DNA of 64,000 nucleotides. It comes from Aradus depressus (taxonomy: Eukaryota > Arthropoda > Insecta > Hemiptera > Aradidae). Under the pieces are notes generated by a model, which was given only the letters and a program-made list of their open reading frames with translations, ran no database searches and was not told the origin of the DNA. Where the stretch lies: NCBI GenBank assembly GCA_963662175.1, contig OY759223.1, positions 22,917,460 through 22,981,459 of the forward strand, in the 5' to 3' direction. Within the stretch, counting starts at the first letter, position 1; every line of letters starts with the position of its first letter. Positions 21,385-31,235 of the stretch are shown here, piece after piece. The position numbers and the translations under genes were made by a program.

Positions 21385-22515
21385 GTGAGTGAATCACCGA
21401 ATGTACTTCCCCAGAACAAATTAACAAATTGAATTTGTCCTCCCCCTCCAAAATCTGACTCACATAAGGCTTGTAAATCCTCATACTAAATTTTCTGAGG
21501 ATAAATTCATTACATCGGCACTTATTAGAATTTTTGGCTGAAAAGCAATAAGATCATTGTAAGAGGGTTCTGGTTTTACATACAAAATTTCGTGTCGAAA
21601 TTTGTTCTTTTGAGGTAGGAAAACATAAAATTCCGCATCGAATTTTTGACCGATTACATTCGCCTTTATTTCGGACAGTGTATTAGGAGCGAATTTCTCC
21701 AACGCGAATTAAACAATAGAGTTTTCCTTCTACCTTCAACAAAGTTTTCACTCTTCCTCAGAAATCAATAAACCATTTGAATAAAAAAATTGATATTTGA
21801 CTTATATAGTAGCTTCTAAATCATCATACTAAATGTTGCCGATACATTCATTACATCGGCAATTATTAAGGTTTTTGAGTTAATCCTTCTTCCCTTTGGC
21901 CAATATCGCAGAAAATTATTAAATGCTTTCCTTACACAGTTTTGAATATACATATAAAATTGTATGTCGATATATTCATTACCTTGGCAGTTATTAAAGT
22001 TTTTGTTATAAGCCTCCCCCTAAACCTCCATTTTCCTTTGGCGGATTTGGCTGAAAATCGATAGGTGTCATCCTTATGGGGTTCAGAATACACCCCATAA
22101 AAATTTCACGGCGATACATTCATCCTATCGGAAGTTATCGTTCACAAACATGACGGACTTTTTTTTTTTCATTTTTGGAATCAAAGTGTAAGTATGTTAC
22201 ACAGTTATTAGGGATTTATAGTTAAGCCCCCTTCGCTGATCCCCAAATTCTCTATGACAGATTTGACTGAAAATTTATAGGTATCGACGGTATTGGGTTT
22301 CGGACTTAGGTATAAAATTTCGTGCCGTAACATTCATTATTTACAGCATTTCTTAGGGTAGGGACGTCCTAACCACCCCTATTTTTCGTATAGCTGATGA
22401 AGATAATTTATCCTCCTCCCCCTCATTTTTAGATTTGGGGGGCGGAAAACATAAAATTTTGGTGAAAACTCTCCAGTGATTACATAACATCCCCTATACT
22501 TCGTATAGCTAGGAA
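21385..22515 (-). repeat. repeat C, long minus-strand block
   Basis: Starts with the reversed right end (GTGAATCACCGAATGTACTT, CCCC) and shows at least six modules, each with GATACATTCATTACATCGGC-type sequence. Left ends are CCCCTATACTTCGTATAGCT at 22490-22510. It lies in the intron between the two PLA2-domain exons. Probably two or more copies joined. Confidence 0.75.
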
Positions 22516-22737
22516 AATAAAATGGCTATAACATTTTCCGTTATATCGAGAAAGAAATTAAAAGTTTATTAAAACCAACAATTTGAATTTAATGAGTAGT
22601 TATATTAAGTACCACGCTTAAAAAAAACAATTGGACTGGAAGTTAATGGTTTTGAAGAGGTCGACAATTATGTAACATCGATAAGCAAAAAAAATTTAAA
22701 CATCTGGTCGTAAAAGTAATTGAAATTATTTTTGCAG

Positions 22738-23048
22738 TGAGGGTCATCTTACTGTCGCTTTATAGAGCAGTTAGAGGTTGCATTAAGTGCAATTAACGTC
22801 CAGTTGGATAGTGTGGGAGAGTCCATGTCGAGTTGATTGATTGCGGGGTGGATTGTGTATCCATGTTATCGAAAGTCTCAAGGCCCATGTAACAGCCCCT
22901 CGCTACCTCTGTAACGAAGTGCAGGATTCTTTCGACGCTTTATTTCCTCAATTCTTTTGGGCTGAGAAATGCCTCATCGAAGAATCTCCATCCTTCAAAT
23001 CTTCTGCAGGATCTGGAACAAGACCAATTATTAAGAGATGTTTTCTTG
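22738..23048 (+). other. possible exon or gene fragment, unidentified
   Basis: The stretch stands out from its AT-rich surroundings by even base composition. It has an acceptor-like ATTATTTTTGCAG before 22738 and a donor-like TTCTTG/GTGAGT at 23048. However, the only long + frame (from 22841) is closed upstream by a stop at 22838, so the whole interval cannot be one coding exon. A minus-strand frame (23178-22948) is also open, with ..RNEVGYVKRQHSPRKHLL... I recognise neither. A decayed transposon or processed transcript is equally likely. Confidence 0.3.
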
Positions 23049-23254
23049 GTGAGTGTTGTCTTTTTACATAGCCGACCTCATTTCTCAATGTCTTCTGGGG
23101 TTGGTCAAGAAGAGTTCTTCTTCTTTTGTGTTCTCTAACCAACTCTTTCGACTGTCGACAACCTGGTTGAATTTCCATTCCACATTGGACACTCCTCCAG
23201 GACTGTTTTGCAATGTGCCCTATCTCTGGCAGGATCTAGTAAGTCTATTGTATA

Positions 23255-23601
23255 TTAGGTTTAGGTTTTATGGCTCATGCCCGGGCTTTAACTACAAGGT
23301 CATATCGCCTACTACCAGAGCGCTCTTTCGTCACTCTGGTGGATATGAGCTCGACTCTACTGTGGGAGTCCTAAATTTAGCCTACCCTAAATTTTTTTAT
23401 TCATCTAGGGCAGGGGTCTTTAACGAGTACCTGACATCGTACAGGCTCGGGACCATCGCTTAACGTCCCGTCCGAAAAACGGCATGCTTAAGTTTATTTT
23501 ACCTCCCAGATAAAATAAACTAAGGGCCTCGGTCGGGTTTCGAACCCACGTTCTTGAGCTCAGAAGGTAAGCACGCTTACCACTGAGCTACCGGCGACCT
23601 C
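23255..23601 (-). repeat. SINE-1 copy
   Basis: Tail TTAGGTTTAGGTTTTATGG (CCTAA type reversed), complete body, tRNA-like head with GGGTTTCGAACCCACG and ACTGAGCTACCGGCGACCTC. Confidence 0.9.
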
Positions 23602-23636
23602 CAGTAACATTTCAGTTTAGCTTTGGAACGACTCCT

Positions 23637-24130
23637 CACCTAACAGCACGTAAAAATCAATAACATAATGTTTACTGTAAGTATAATATATATGTAAGTC
23701 TATATATTGTTAGTTGTTATGAATCATGCCCGGGCTTTAACTACGAGGTCATACCGCCTACTACCAGAGCTCTCTTTCGTCACTCTGGTGGATATGAGCC
23801 CGACTCTACTGTGGGAGTCCTAAATTTAGCCTACCCTAAATTTTTTTATTCATTTAGGGCAGGGGTCTTTAACGAGTACCTGACATCGTACAGGCTCGGG
23901 ACCATCGCTTAACGTCCCATCCGAAAAACGGCATGCTTAAGTTTATTTTACCTCCCAGATAAAATAAACTAAGGGCCTCGGTCGGGTTTCGAACCCACGT
24001 TCTTGAGCTCAGAAGGCAAGCACGCTTACCACTGAGCTACCGGCGACCTCCTCACCTAACAGTACGTAAAAATCAATAACATAATGTTTACTGTAAGTAT
24101 AATATATATGTAAATCTATATATTGTTAGT
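23637..24130. repeat. 416-bp tandem duplication containing SINE-1
   Basis: CACCTAACAGCACGTAAAAA at 23637 recurs as CACCTAACAGTACGTAAAAA at 24053, an offset of 416 bp. The unit is about 70 bp of unique DNA plus one minus-strand SINE-1, so the second and third SINE copies arose by duplication of a segment, not by separate insertion. Confidence 0.8.
23709..24050 (-). repeat. SINE-1 copy inside the 416-bp duplication
   Basis: Tail of the AACTA type (TTAGTTGTTATGAATCATGC). Body nearly identical to the 23255 copy, including GAAAAACGGCATGC. Confidence 0.9.
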
Positions 24131-24344
24131 TGTTATGAATCATGCCCGGGCTTTAACTACAAGGTCATATCGCCTACTACCAGAGGACTCGCTGTTTCGT
24201 CATTCTGGTAGACATGAGTCTTTACTATGGGAATCCTAACTTTCGTCTACCCTTAATTTTTATTCACCTAGGATAAGGGTCTTTAACGAGTACCTGATAT
24301 CATTACAGGCTCGGGACCATCGTTTAACGTCCCATCCGAAGGAA
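24125..24344 (-). repeat. SINE-1 copy, truncated, more diverged
   Basis: Starts like its neighbour (TTAGTTGTTATGAATCATGC) but diverges (GAGGACTCGCTGTTTCGTC) and stops at CCATCCGAAGGA without the tRNA-like head. Confidence 0.85.
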
Positions 24345-24945
24345 AAAATTTATTTTTTGAATAATAATTTTTGACATCTTGGTTATAACAAGGGCGTAAG
24401 TCCACATAACTGTAACTTCCCCTTAACTGAGGGTTGGAGAGAAAAAAAAGTATTATTCTATACATAGAAAAAGAGTTGCAATTTATGATCTCTAGTCTCA
24501 ATCTTGTAGAGAAATTTAGTTTGCATACACATAACAAATTTTAATTGTTAATTTTCACTACAAGCATTATTGTTTAAAAACAATTTAATGTCTATTATAT
24601 TTTAATGACGATATTTAACATAATAAAATACGAGTTTATCTAATAAGGCCTTGTTAAACACGATGGATAAAATAAGAATACAAGGTTATCAGTGTATTTT
24701 ATCGACCATTACATGTGGTAAGTCTATAAACATAATGGTGATGATCTTTATCTAGAGCGGTGGTGATCCCTTTCACCAGAAACATGGCCTGTGGCTTGTA
24801 CGGGGGAGCACAAGAAAAAAAATAAAATAAAATAAACTTTTAATAAAAATTATGTAAATTTTACTCAATGGAATTTTTTATTGAGGCTTAGTTAGTATTT
24901 TTTATATGTTATTACATTATTAATATTCTTGCAAATATTAATAAT
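24345..24945. other. AT-rich intron sequence, nothing recognised
   Basis: Simple A/T-rich DNA. A small minus-strand ORF (24537-24283) starts in it but enters the SINE and has no domain. Confidence 0.35.
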
Positions 24946-24949
24946 GTAA

Positions 24950-25155
24950 GAATGACGTTGTATTAGGAATAAATTTCTCCTGCGCGAATGAAGCAATTAA
25001 GTTTTCGCTCTAAATCCAAAACCAATCCACTGTTTAGGAAAAAAAATCGATATTTGATTCACATGGTAACTTCTAAATCGTTATACCAAATTTTTTCGAT
25101 ACATTCATTCGGCAGATGACTGATTACATAACTTCCCCTATACTTCGTACCGCTG
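24950..25155 (-). repeat. repeat C fragment
   Basis: GCGCGAATGAAGCAATTAAG, AACCAATCCACTGTTTAGG and CCCCTATACTTCGTACCGCT, the reversed family order with a deletion in the middle. Confidence 0.65.
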
Positions 25156-25680
25156 AGGAAAAGAAAATGAAGAAAAAACTCTTTGGTGTAACCCAGCGCA
25201 TTCTGTGGAAGAATAACAGTAATTAAGCATAAATATACAACAAGAAATGTTAATAAATAGAGCAGAATACCTTAAATTAATGTTGTAATTAAACAATTTT
25301 GTCATAGGTATTATTTAGTCACTAGATTAAAATTTAAAAATAATGTTTAAAGAGAAAATTGGTTTAGGATTGAGCGAGAGGTCTTCCGCTTGTTGACTAC
25401 ACAGAAATTTTAGGTACCTCAATTAGCATAACAAGGTTTCCATTATAATTATAACTTAAATTTATAATTATAAACAGAACACAATTTATAATTAGGTATA
25501 AAAGTTTGCCTCAAGGTGGTCCTCTTATAGTTTTGTGTGTTTTTGGTTTTTGGATGAGTGATTAACTTTCGATACTAATCCTAATTTTTTTTTGAGACAG
25601 CTCAATTAAAAAAATTAAAATTTATATCATTCAATATCATTTGGCATATTTGTAATTTTTGTCTGAAATTAAAAATTGAA
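25156..25680. other. AT-rich intron sequence, nothing recognised
   Basis: I see no exon, repeat B/C module or SINE box here. Confidence 0.35.
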
Positions 25681-25683
25681 AAG

Positions 25684-25775
25684 AGGTCACCGGTACCTCA
25701 GTGGTAGCATGTTTGACTACTGAGCTAAAAGATCGCGGGTTCAAATCCCTGCTGAGGCCCTTAAGTTTCCCGAAG
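25684..25775 (+). repeat. SINE-1-like tRNA head
   Basis: GTCACCGGTACCTCAGTGGT (A box), GCGGGTTCAAATCCCTGC (B box with different bases from other SINE-1 heads), then GAGGCCCTTAAGTT. The body is missing. It may be a related subfamily. Confidence 0.7.
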
Positions 25776-25827
25776 GAAGTCCCGACCTCCAGATTTCAAA
25801 TATAAAAAAAAATAAATGTCCATGTGT

Positions 25828-26096
25828 TAGTTATTATGACTCATGCTCGGGCTTTAACTACGAGGTAATATCGCCTACTACCAGAGCGCTCTTTTGTCTG
25901 ACATTAGCCTGTCTCTACTGTGGGATTTTGCCTACCCTAAATTTTTATTCACCTAAGGTAATGAGTACCTGACATCCTACAGGCTCGGGACCATCCGAAG
26001 GACGGCGTGCGTTTACCTGCCAGATAAAATAAACTAAGAGCCTCGGCGGTTTTGAGCTCAGTAAGCATGCATACCACTGAGCTACCGGTGCCCTCA
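25828..26096 (-). repeat. SINE-1 copy
   Basis: GTTAGTTATTATGACTCATGC tail, several small internal deletions, head ACTGAGCTACCGGTGCCCTC. Similar flanks ATGTCCATGTGT and ATGTCTGTCTGTGTGT may be the decayed target duplication. Confidence 0.85.
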
Positions 26097-26324
26097 ATGT
26101 CTGTCTGTGTGTCTATGAAGTAATGAAGAGATTTTATTTAACAATTGAACTAAATTGTTTTAAATACATTTTCGCTTATTGTTGTTTGGCTTTTAGCACT
26201 TGCATGAATAATATTGCATTAATTATTATAAGATTATTTTATGTTTTTTACGTTACATAAGAATAATTTGATAACTACACCTATTCCAAAGTGGAGTAAT
26301 TTCATAAATGAGAAAAATTAAGAT

Positions 26325-26718
26325 ATATATGAGGAGTTTGGAGCCAGAGCGGACCAACCCACAATTTTTCGGAAAATGAGTTATTACCATCCTGATGTTG
26401 GCATAGGTTCCCTTTTTCAAAACCAGTGTGGATCACTTAGTTTCTTCACTTCAGTGATAGACAGCAGCACTTTAAGTTTAGTCCACAAGTATTTTGTGCA
26501 TATATTTTCAAAGTCACAATGGATCATACGGCCTTCAAAAACTTTATAGAACACAAAAAGGGATCACTCATCCAATACTATTCTAAAATTTCAAATATAA
26601 ATAAATATTTGGGGCCCATTTATGGAGATAAACAAAATGTACTCAATTTTCAATTGCCATTTTCTTCCTGTTCAGTTTAAACCAGTTGGTCCGCTCTGGC
26701 TCCAAACTCCTCATATAT
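26325..26718. mobile_element. MITE with perfect 28-bp terminal inverted repeats
   Basis: 26331-26358 and 26685-26712 are exact inverted copies, beginning GAGGAGTTTGGAGCCAGAGC and flanked by ATATAT on both sides (a TA duplication would fit). The interior of about 325 bp has no ORF and no inverted internal structure. The superfamily is not identified. A Tc1/mariner-type element would fit the TA flanks. Confidence 0.8.
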
Positions 26719-26770
26719 AACTCAAAGAAATATAAACTAAAAAATTATATAGTTTGTGTAAGGAGATTGG

Positions 26771-26855
26771 AGTGGACATGAGCCCGACTCCTTAATTTTG
26801 CCTACCGAAAATTGTTATTCACCTGGGGTAAGGGTCTTTAACGTCCCATCCGAAT
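26771..26855 (-). repeat. SINE-1 middle fragment
   Basis: GTGGACATGAGCCCGACTC, TTTTGCCTACC.., TCTTTAACG joined to GTCCCATCCGAA. Both ends and part of the body are deleted. Confidence 0.75.
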
Positions 26856-27395
26856 AAATAATATATTTGTTGTCATCTTGTCTCAACAAATAATATAATG
26901 TTTTATTATTATTATTATCTATTTAGAAAATACCAAACAGCTTATTTCATTTTTAATCTACAAATGAATACGAATCGAACCATTTCAACAACACATTCGA
27001 AAACTACCATTGACGCTGTATTCTCGCGGTAGACACACTACAATCACAGTTGTATATATCTTATTTTAGCTATCATAAACCTATAATTTCATGTATAAAA
27101 GAAATTGAAGAACTATAAATTTGAAAGTTTAATTCCTCATACTATTTTTCTTATTGTAACATTATAAAACAAATTTTAATCAAAATCAGTGCACGACAGC
27201 AAATTTTTGAAACTAAAGCAGATGTTTACACATCAATTCTCGTGGGTCGTCACTATTATTATTATTATTTTTTTTTTTATATAAATTCCGCTCTGCATTC
27301 ATTTTATTTTAAATGTATTTATATATTTCTATAAAGTAAAATGGTAGACACTTTTTTTTTTTAAATTGTGGTTGATGAGAGGTGGATTTACACAG
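26856..27395. other. intron sequence before the second PLA2-domain exon
   Basis: AT-rich, with ATT-type simple repeats near 26910 and 27255. The acceptor region (T tract at 27350-27362, then GGATTTACACAG) precedes the exon at 27396. Confidence 0.35.
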
Positions 27396-27605
27396 GGAGG
27401 ACCTGCTGAGGCTGCCAGGCACAATGTGGTGTGGACGCGGCTACTCGGCCACCAGCTACCGACAGTTAGGTGCCTTCTCTCAGGCTGACCGATGTTGCCG
27501 AAGACATGACACCGCTTGCCCCTTCTATATCCCTGCTCTCAGTCATCGCTATGGACTCTACAACTGGAGACCATCTACACTCATGCACTGCTCCTGTGAT
27601 CGCAG
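27396..27605 (+). CDS. secreted phospholipase A2, group III, catalytic-core exon 2
   Basis: About 70 residues: EDLLRLPGTMWCGRGYSAT (Trp codon at 27427), then GAFSQADRCCRRHDTAC with catalytic His at 27505, and HCSCDRR cut by the donor CGCAG/GTGAGC. The Trp-to-His distance is 26 residues, the same as in the exon at 21062. The calcium loop keeps the second Gly (WCGRG), but one extra residue lies between HD and the next Cys (HDTAC against HDRC). Entry at 27395 and exit are both phase 2, exactly as in the first core exon, which also stops after CDRR. So it is a diverged duplicate of that exon. Whether it belongs to a second gene, a second domain of the same protein or an alternative exon cannot be decided here. 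Downstream exons were not found. Confidence 0.85.
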
Positions 27606-27664
27606 GTGAGCACACCCTGTAGAGTCACTAGAAGTAAAAAATATAAAAAAAAAAATAATGTTTT

Positions 27665-27740
27665 TTAAAAATATTGTCTATTTCACAAGATATATAAATG
27701 ATATGGGAGTACTTTCGGTATTGTTACCATCTTCAGCCAC
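27665..27740 (-). repeat. repeat end with CTGAAGATGG/CCGAAA motif
   Basis: On the minus strand it reads GGCTGAAGATGGTAACAATA then CCGAAAGTACTCCC. The same order occurs at 63268-63300 and partly at 19422-19440. It resembles the ends of Penelope-like elements, but the hammerhead core is not intact. Confidence 0.45.
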
Positions 27741-27812
27741 GACTTAACAAATACTAAATGGAAGTTAAACCAGTTTACAATCCAAACGGTACCATTCCTA
27801 CAATCCCCACGG

Positions 27813-28136
27813 AGAGTCGGTAGCTGGTATGCGTGCTTGCTTTCTGAGTTTCTTGGGATTCGAAACCCGACCGAGGCCCTTAGTTTATTTTGTCTGGGAG
27901 GTAAAAAAAACTTAAGCACGCCGTCCTTCGGATGGGACGTTAAGCTATGGTTCCAAGCCTGTACGATGTCAGGTACTCTTTAAAGACCCCTGCCCTAGGT
28001 GAATAAAAATTTAGGGTAGGCAAAATTTAGGACTTCCATAGTGGAGTCGGGCTCATGTCCACCAGAGTGACGAAAGAGCGCTCTGGTAGTAGTCTCGTAG
28101 TTAAAGCCCGGGCATGAGTCATAATAACTAACTAAC
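27813..28136 (+). repeat. SINE-1 copy with 8-bp target duplication
   Basis: CCCCACGG lies at 27805-27812 and 28137-28144. The head is shortened (GGTAGCTGGTATGCG) but keeps a B box GGGATTCGAAACCC. The tail is of the AACTA type (CATAATAACTAACTAA). Confidence 0.9.
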
Positions 28137-28465
28137 CCCCACGGTGTTGTTCCGTCTCTCCTGTACAGTTATATCTTAAAATATGAAAAACATTAAAAAT
28201 AAAATGTCGCCTCAAATTGAAATCTTAATAATAAAAAAAAATTTTAAAATAGTATGTGCTGATTAAAATACAAATATATATGCATACATGAAATAAATCA
28301 AAGATGACAATAATAAATATATGAATAAAAAATAAAATATAAAAATACATAAAATAAAGATACACAGTTTTTTGTGGTAGGTACGTATACACAGAGACTG
28401 GAGGATTATATTATTGGCTATAAAAGGGGTGAATATTTGAGAGTGGTCAGATCGTTCATACAATT
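28137..28465. other. AT-rich stretch, 3' of the Penelope-like fragment
   Basis: No feature except a possible untranslated tail of the minus-strand Penelope-like remnant. CTATAAAAGGGGTGAATAT at 28418-28436 looks TATA-like but supports no gene. Confidence 0.3.
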
Positions 28466-28684
28466 TCATTTTTGTAGTGCTCTGTTTATTTTCAGTTGTT
28501 CCAGTGACTTGAGTAATGTATCTCTATCACACAAATGTAGGAATTGTCTGCCTGTATTTATATCGAAATGGTGTTTATTTTCGATGATGTGTTGTGCGAA
28601 AGTTGTATGTTGACTGAGTTGTATGTTGTGTTTAACCCTATTTCTGATATGTGTTTTTAAATGACCTTCCAGTTTGACCAACAT
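28466..28684 (-). pseudogene. Penelope-like element, GIY-YIG endonuclease C-terminal fragment
   Basis: The minus strand reads LVKLEGHLKTHIRNRVKHNI, then TTFAQHIIENKHHFDIN and LLKSLEQLKINRAL. The pattern (VGQT-like start)..LK.R...H..., .FA.H....H.F is the GIY-YIG endonuclease found after the reverse transcriptase of Penelope-like elements. Here the element is 5'-truncated: the GIY-YIG tyrosines and the RT are missing, so it is inactive. It shows that this genome hosts Penelope-like elements, which supports reading the hammerhead-like repeat ends in that light. Confidence 0.65.
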
Positions 28685-28984
28685 AAACTAAATAACTAAA
28701 GTTGCTAATATTTTTATTATAATAATATTTTTATTATTAACGAAGAAAAAATTAAGATAGTTGAAGAGAATTTTTTTTTATCTTATTGTTTTCTTATCCC
28801 TGTCGTATTTACGCCATTATTTGGAAGGACTACACGAAAGACAAACATTAAACAATCATTTGGTTCATTAGGGGGGCGGAAAGGTCTCATAACGAGAAAA
28901 TATAAAGAAAATATTGACAGAGATTGCCTCAGAAGGAAGTACTCTTGACCGATTGTCAAGAGAAAGTCTTCTTGGACGTCCTGA

Positions 28985-29180
28985 TGGGTTCCTCTTGAAA
29001 AGTCTCCCTTAATGAGTGGATGTTTCCCACGTTTTGGGCTAGCCCTTGGACACCGCCTGGAAACCCAAAACCAACCTAAACCAACACAGGTCCAAGAAGA
29101 CAGCCAAGGCCTGTGTAAACTGTGTTGCAGCAACTTGCATCTGCTTAGGCAGAGTGTATGTAGCATCGCGACTTCTTTGT
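28985..29180 (+). pseudogene. possible LINE reverse-transcriptase fragment
   Basis: The 29046 frame reads DTAWKPKTNLNQHRSKKTAK then ACVNCVAATCICLGRV.., which resembles the LD..L.W..H......K......C....GR.W segment after the RT fingers and palm in R1/I-type LINEs. The match is weak and the context is repeat C. It might instead be unrelated GC-rich DNA. Confidence 0.3.
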
Positions 29181-29181
29181 T

Positions 29182-29530
29182 ACTTCCCCAGCCAAACGGG
29201 GAAAAGTTATACAATTGGTCAAAAAATCGATATGAGTTTTCAACGGAATTTCATATTTTTCCGACCTCCAGATTCTAAATATGAAAAAAATACTGTAAAA
29301 AATCAATCGACACAAAATTTTATACTTGATTCAGAGCCCTCTAACGACGACACCTGTTGATTTTCAGCCAAATCAACCGAAGGGAAGGGGGAATAAGGGA
29401 GGAGCCTTAACACAAAAACTCTAATAACAAAAACATCGATAGAATGAATGTATCGACATGAAATTGTATATATGTGACCTAAATCCTATTAGCTACAACA
29501 TCTATCAATTTTTAGCCATATTGTTTAAAA
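29182..29530 (+). repeat. repeat C copy, 5' two-thirds
   Basis: CCCCAGCCAAACGGGGAAAAG, TACAATTGGTCAAAAAATCG and GAGCCTTAACACAAAAACTC, then a second module GAATGAATGTATCGACATGA. The left palindrome is disturbed. Confidence 0.75.
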
Positions 29531-29703
29531 TGTCGCTTTTAATACGTTTGGTTCAATTACACGAAAACAGTTAACTAAGGGAAAATTGTTTTTTTACCAA
29601 AAATGTTCCTTATTAAATTTCCAACGTATCAAATACCTCAGATTTGAGATAGGACAGACGACCGAACAGTTTGTTGACTTTTCTAGAAGTGTATTTTTTA
29701 AAA

Positions 29704-29825
29704 TTTTTTTTTTTTGACAATATTTCGGTACTTTCACCTCCCTTCTTCTGGTCAATATGAGTTCAATATCAGTTCGACCAGAAGAAGGGGCGTGGAAGTG
29801 TCAATATTGTCAAAAAAAAAAAAAA
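29704..29825. repeat. short hairpin element
   Basis: The arms 29704-29753 and 29776-29825 are about 85% complementary (TTGACAATAT..., CTTCTTCTGGTC / GACCAGAAGAAG), closed by a 22-base loop and flanked by T and A tracts. It is a foldback that would make a stable RNA hairpin if transcribed. Confidence 0.75.
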
Positions 29826-30044
29826 ACTCAACATATCAACATCCCAGAGAAGTTTAAGAAACATAGAACAGTGTTTTTTATGGTAAGAAGGGGTAGAAAT
29901 CAAACACTCGTTATAAGAGTTTCCTTTTTTAGTAGTATGAAATTATTTTGAGAGTGGGAGTGACCTGTAATACAGGGTTGGTATAAGAATGTCCTGTTAT
30001 GTCCACTTCACTTTTTTTATATTAGAGACAAAACGTTAGGCAAT

Positions 30045-30440
30045 GGTCACGATGTTCGGATGGCCGAACGACGTACGCATACTTCCTGGACGTCCGGGTA
30101 CGCCTTGACTCAACATGGGTACAGCCTAATCACTGAACGTCCCAAATATTATCAGGTCATGGTGATTTTAACTCCAAGCTGGAAGAACACCCCCGGCGAT
30201 ATCGAGACTGCAGAGCATGTGGTCCTCGAATGTTCGCTGTACGACCAAGCTAGGGTGGAGTTGATTCATGGGACAAGATCGTATTTGGGACTGGATCTAC
30301 GGCAGATGGTGACGGAAACAGACTACCCGATGTTCCACCGATGGCCAATGCCAGTCCCTCAGTAACCCCTTGATCCCCGAGGTTTTCTAACGTTGACTGG
30401 GTGATATTGCTACAATGCAAGGCGCACACTCCTTTAAAAC
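30045..30440 (+). pseudogene. R1-like LINE C-terminal fragment
   Basis: The 30060 frame has ..ALTQHGYSLITERPKYYQ.. and ..DIETAEHVVLECSLYDQARV... This follows the LT.HG.F..YL...., CP.C...ET.EH....C..Y...R pattern at the C-terminus of R1/I-type LINE ORF2. The expected CPxC is missing here. The GC-rich 3' part ends near a T-rich stretch. A more decayed relative lies at 15091-15185. Confidence 0.7.
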
Positions 30441-30599
30441 CTAATAATTTTTTTTTATTTTATTTTTTTTATTTATTTACTTATCTTAAGACACAACTAT
30501 GCAAAAAATGCACAACCAGCGGTTGGGCTGACATATACTACACAAAAATAATAAAAATAAAATAAAATAATAAAAATAAATATGACATGAAAGGCTTGA

Positions 30600-31235
30600 G
30601 AGAGGAAAAACACCCAGCGGTGAACCCTCATGACATCACTTCACAACAGGAGATCTCTATGCCAAACTCTCTTTAATCTTCTTGGGGGATTATGGGGTAA
30701 AGTATTTAAGATTTTGCGAACTTGGTGTGTAAGTACATTTTGGTATAAATGTTTAATGGTTATGTATATGGTTGTGACGTTCAAGTCTTGTTGCTAACGT
30801 ATGGTGGGCATTGCGTGATCAATCGGAGAGTGTTGGATTGAAATACCTGTATTCTTTTGATGTTCGAAGTCTTGGCTGTACCATATATTTGTTAGCCATA
30901 GGTCCAGAGAGGTCGGAGAAGATAGGTATAACAATTCAGTTTTTGTCGAGGAGATAATTTAGAACGCCTATTCAAAATACTGTACAATAGTCTCAAGTCG
31001 CCGGTCTAGTGTGAGTCGTGTCGTCCGAGTGTGAGGGTTCCAAGTCAGCCTTCTATCGAGGGTTAATCCTAAATATTTTACGGAAGAGGTATGAAGTAAT
31101 GGCTGGTTTTCAATGAATACTAGGGGGCAGTCACCACGGCGGAGAGCGAATGTTACGTGTTGACATCTTGTGGTGTTAAATTTAATTTTCCAAGATAATA
31201 AAAAAAAGTTAATTTTTAAGGGAAGAAACATTCTT
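30600..31235 (-). pseudogene. Jockey-like LINE: end of reverse transcriptase and tail
   Basis: The minus strand from 31231 reads ..TTRCQHVTFALRRGDCPLVF.., HTSSVKYLGLTLDRRLTWNPH, the typical segment after the YADD region of Jockey RTs (K..YLG..LD..L.W..H). Further on (30990-30600) it gives IYGTAKTSNIKRIQVFQSNT and LRLITQCPPYVSNK with frameshifts and stops. A duplication within the TRTTRLTLDRRL stretch is visible. It is 5'-truncated and dead, with a T-rich (minus-strand A-rich) end near 30450-30600. Confidence 0.8.

Noticed and set aside
28418..28436. TATA box (CTATAAAAGGGG)
   Set aside because: No downstream exon or transcript start is supported. It lies next to a Penelope-like relic.
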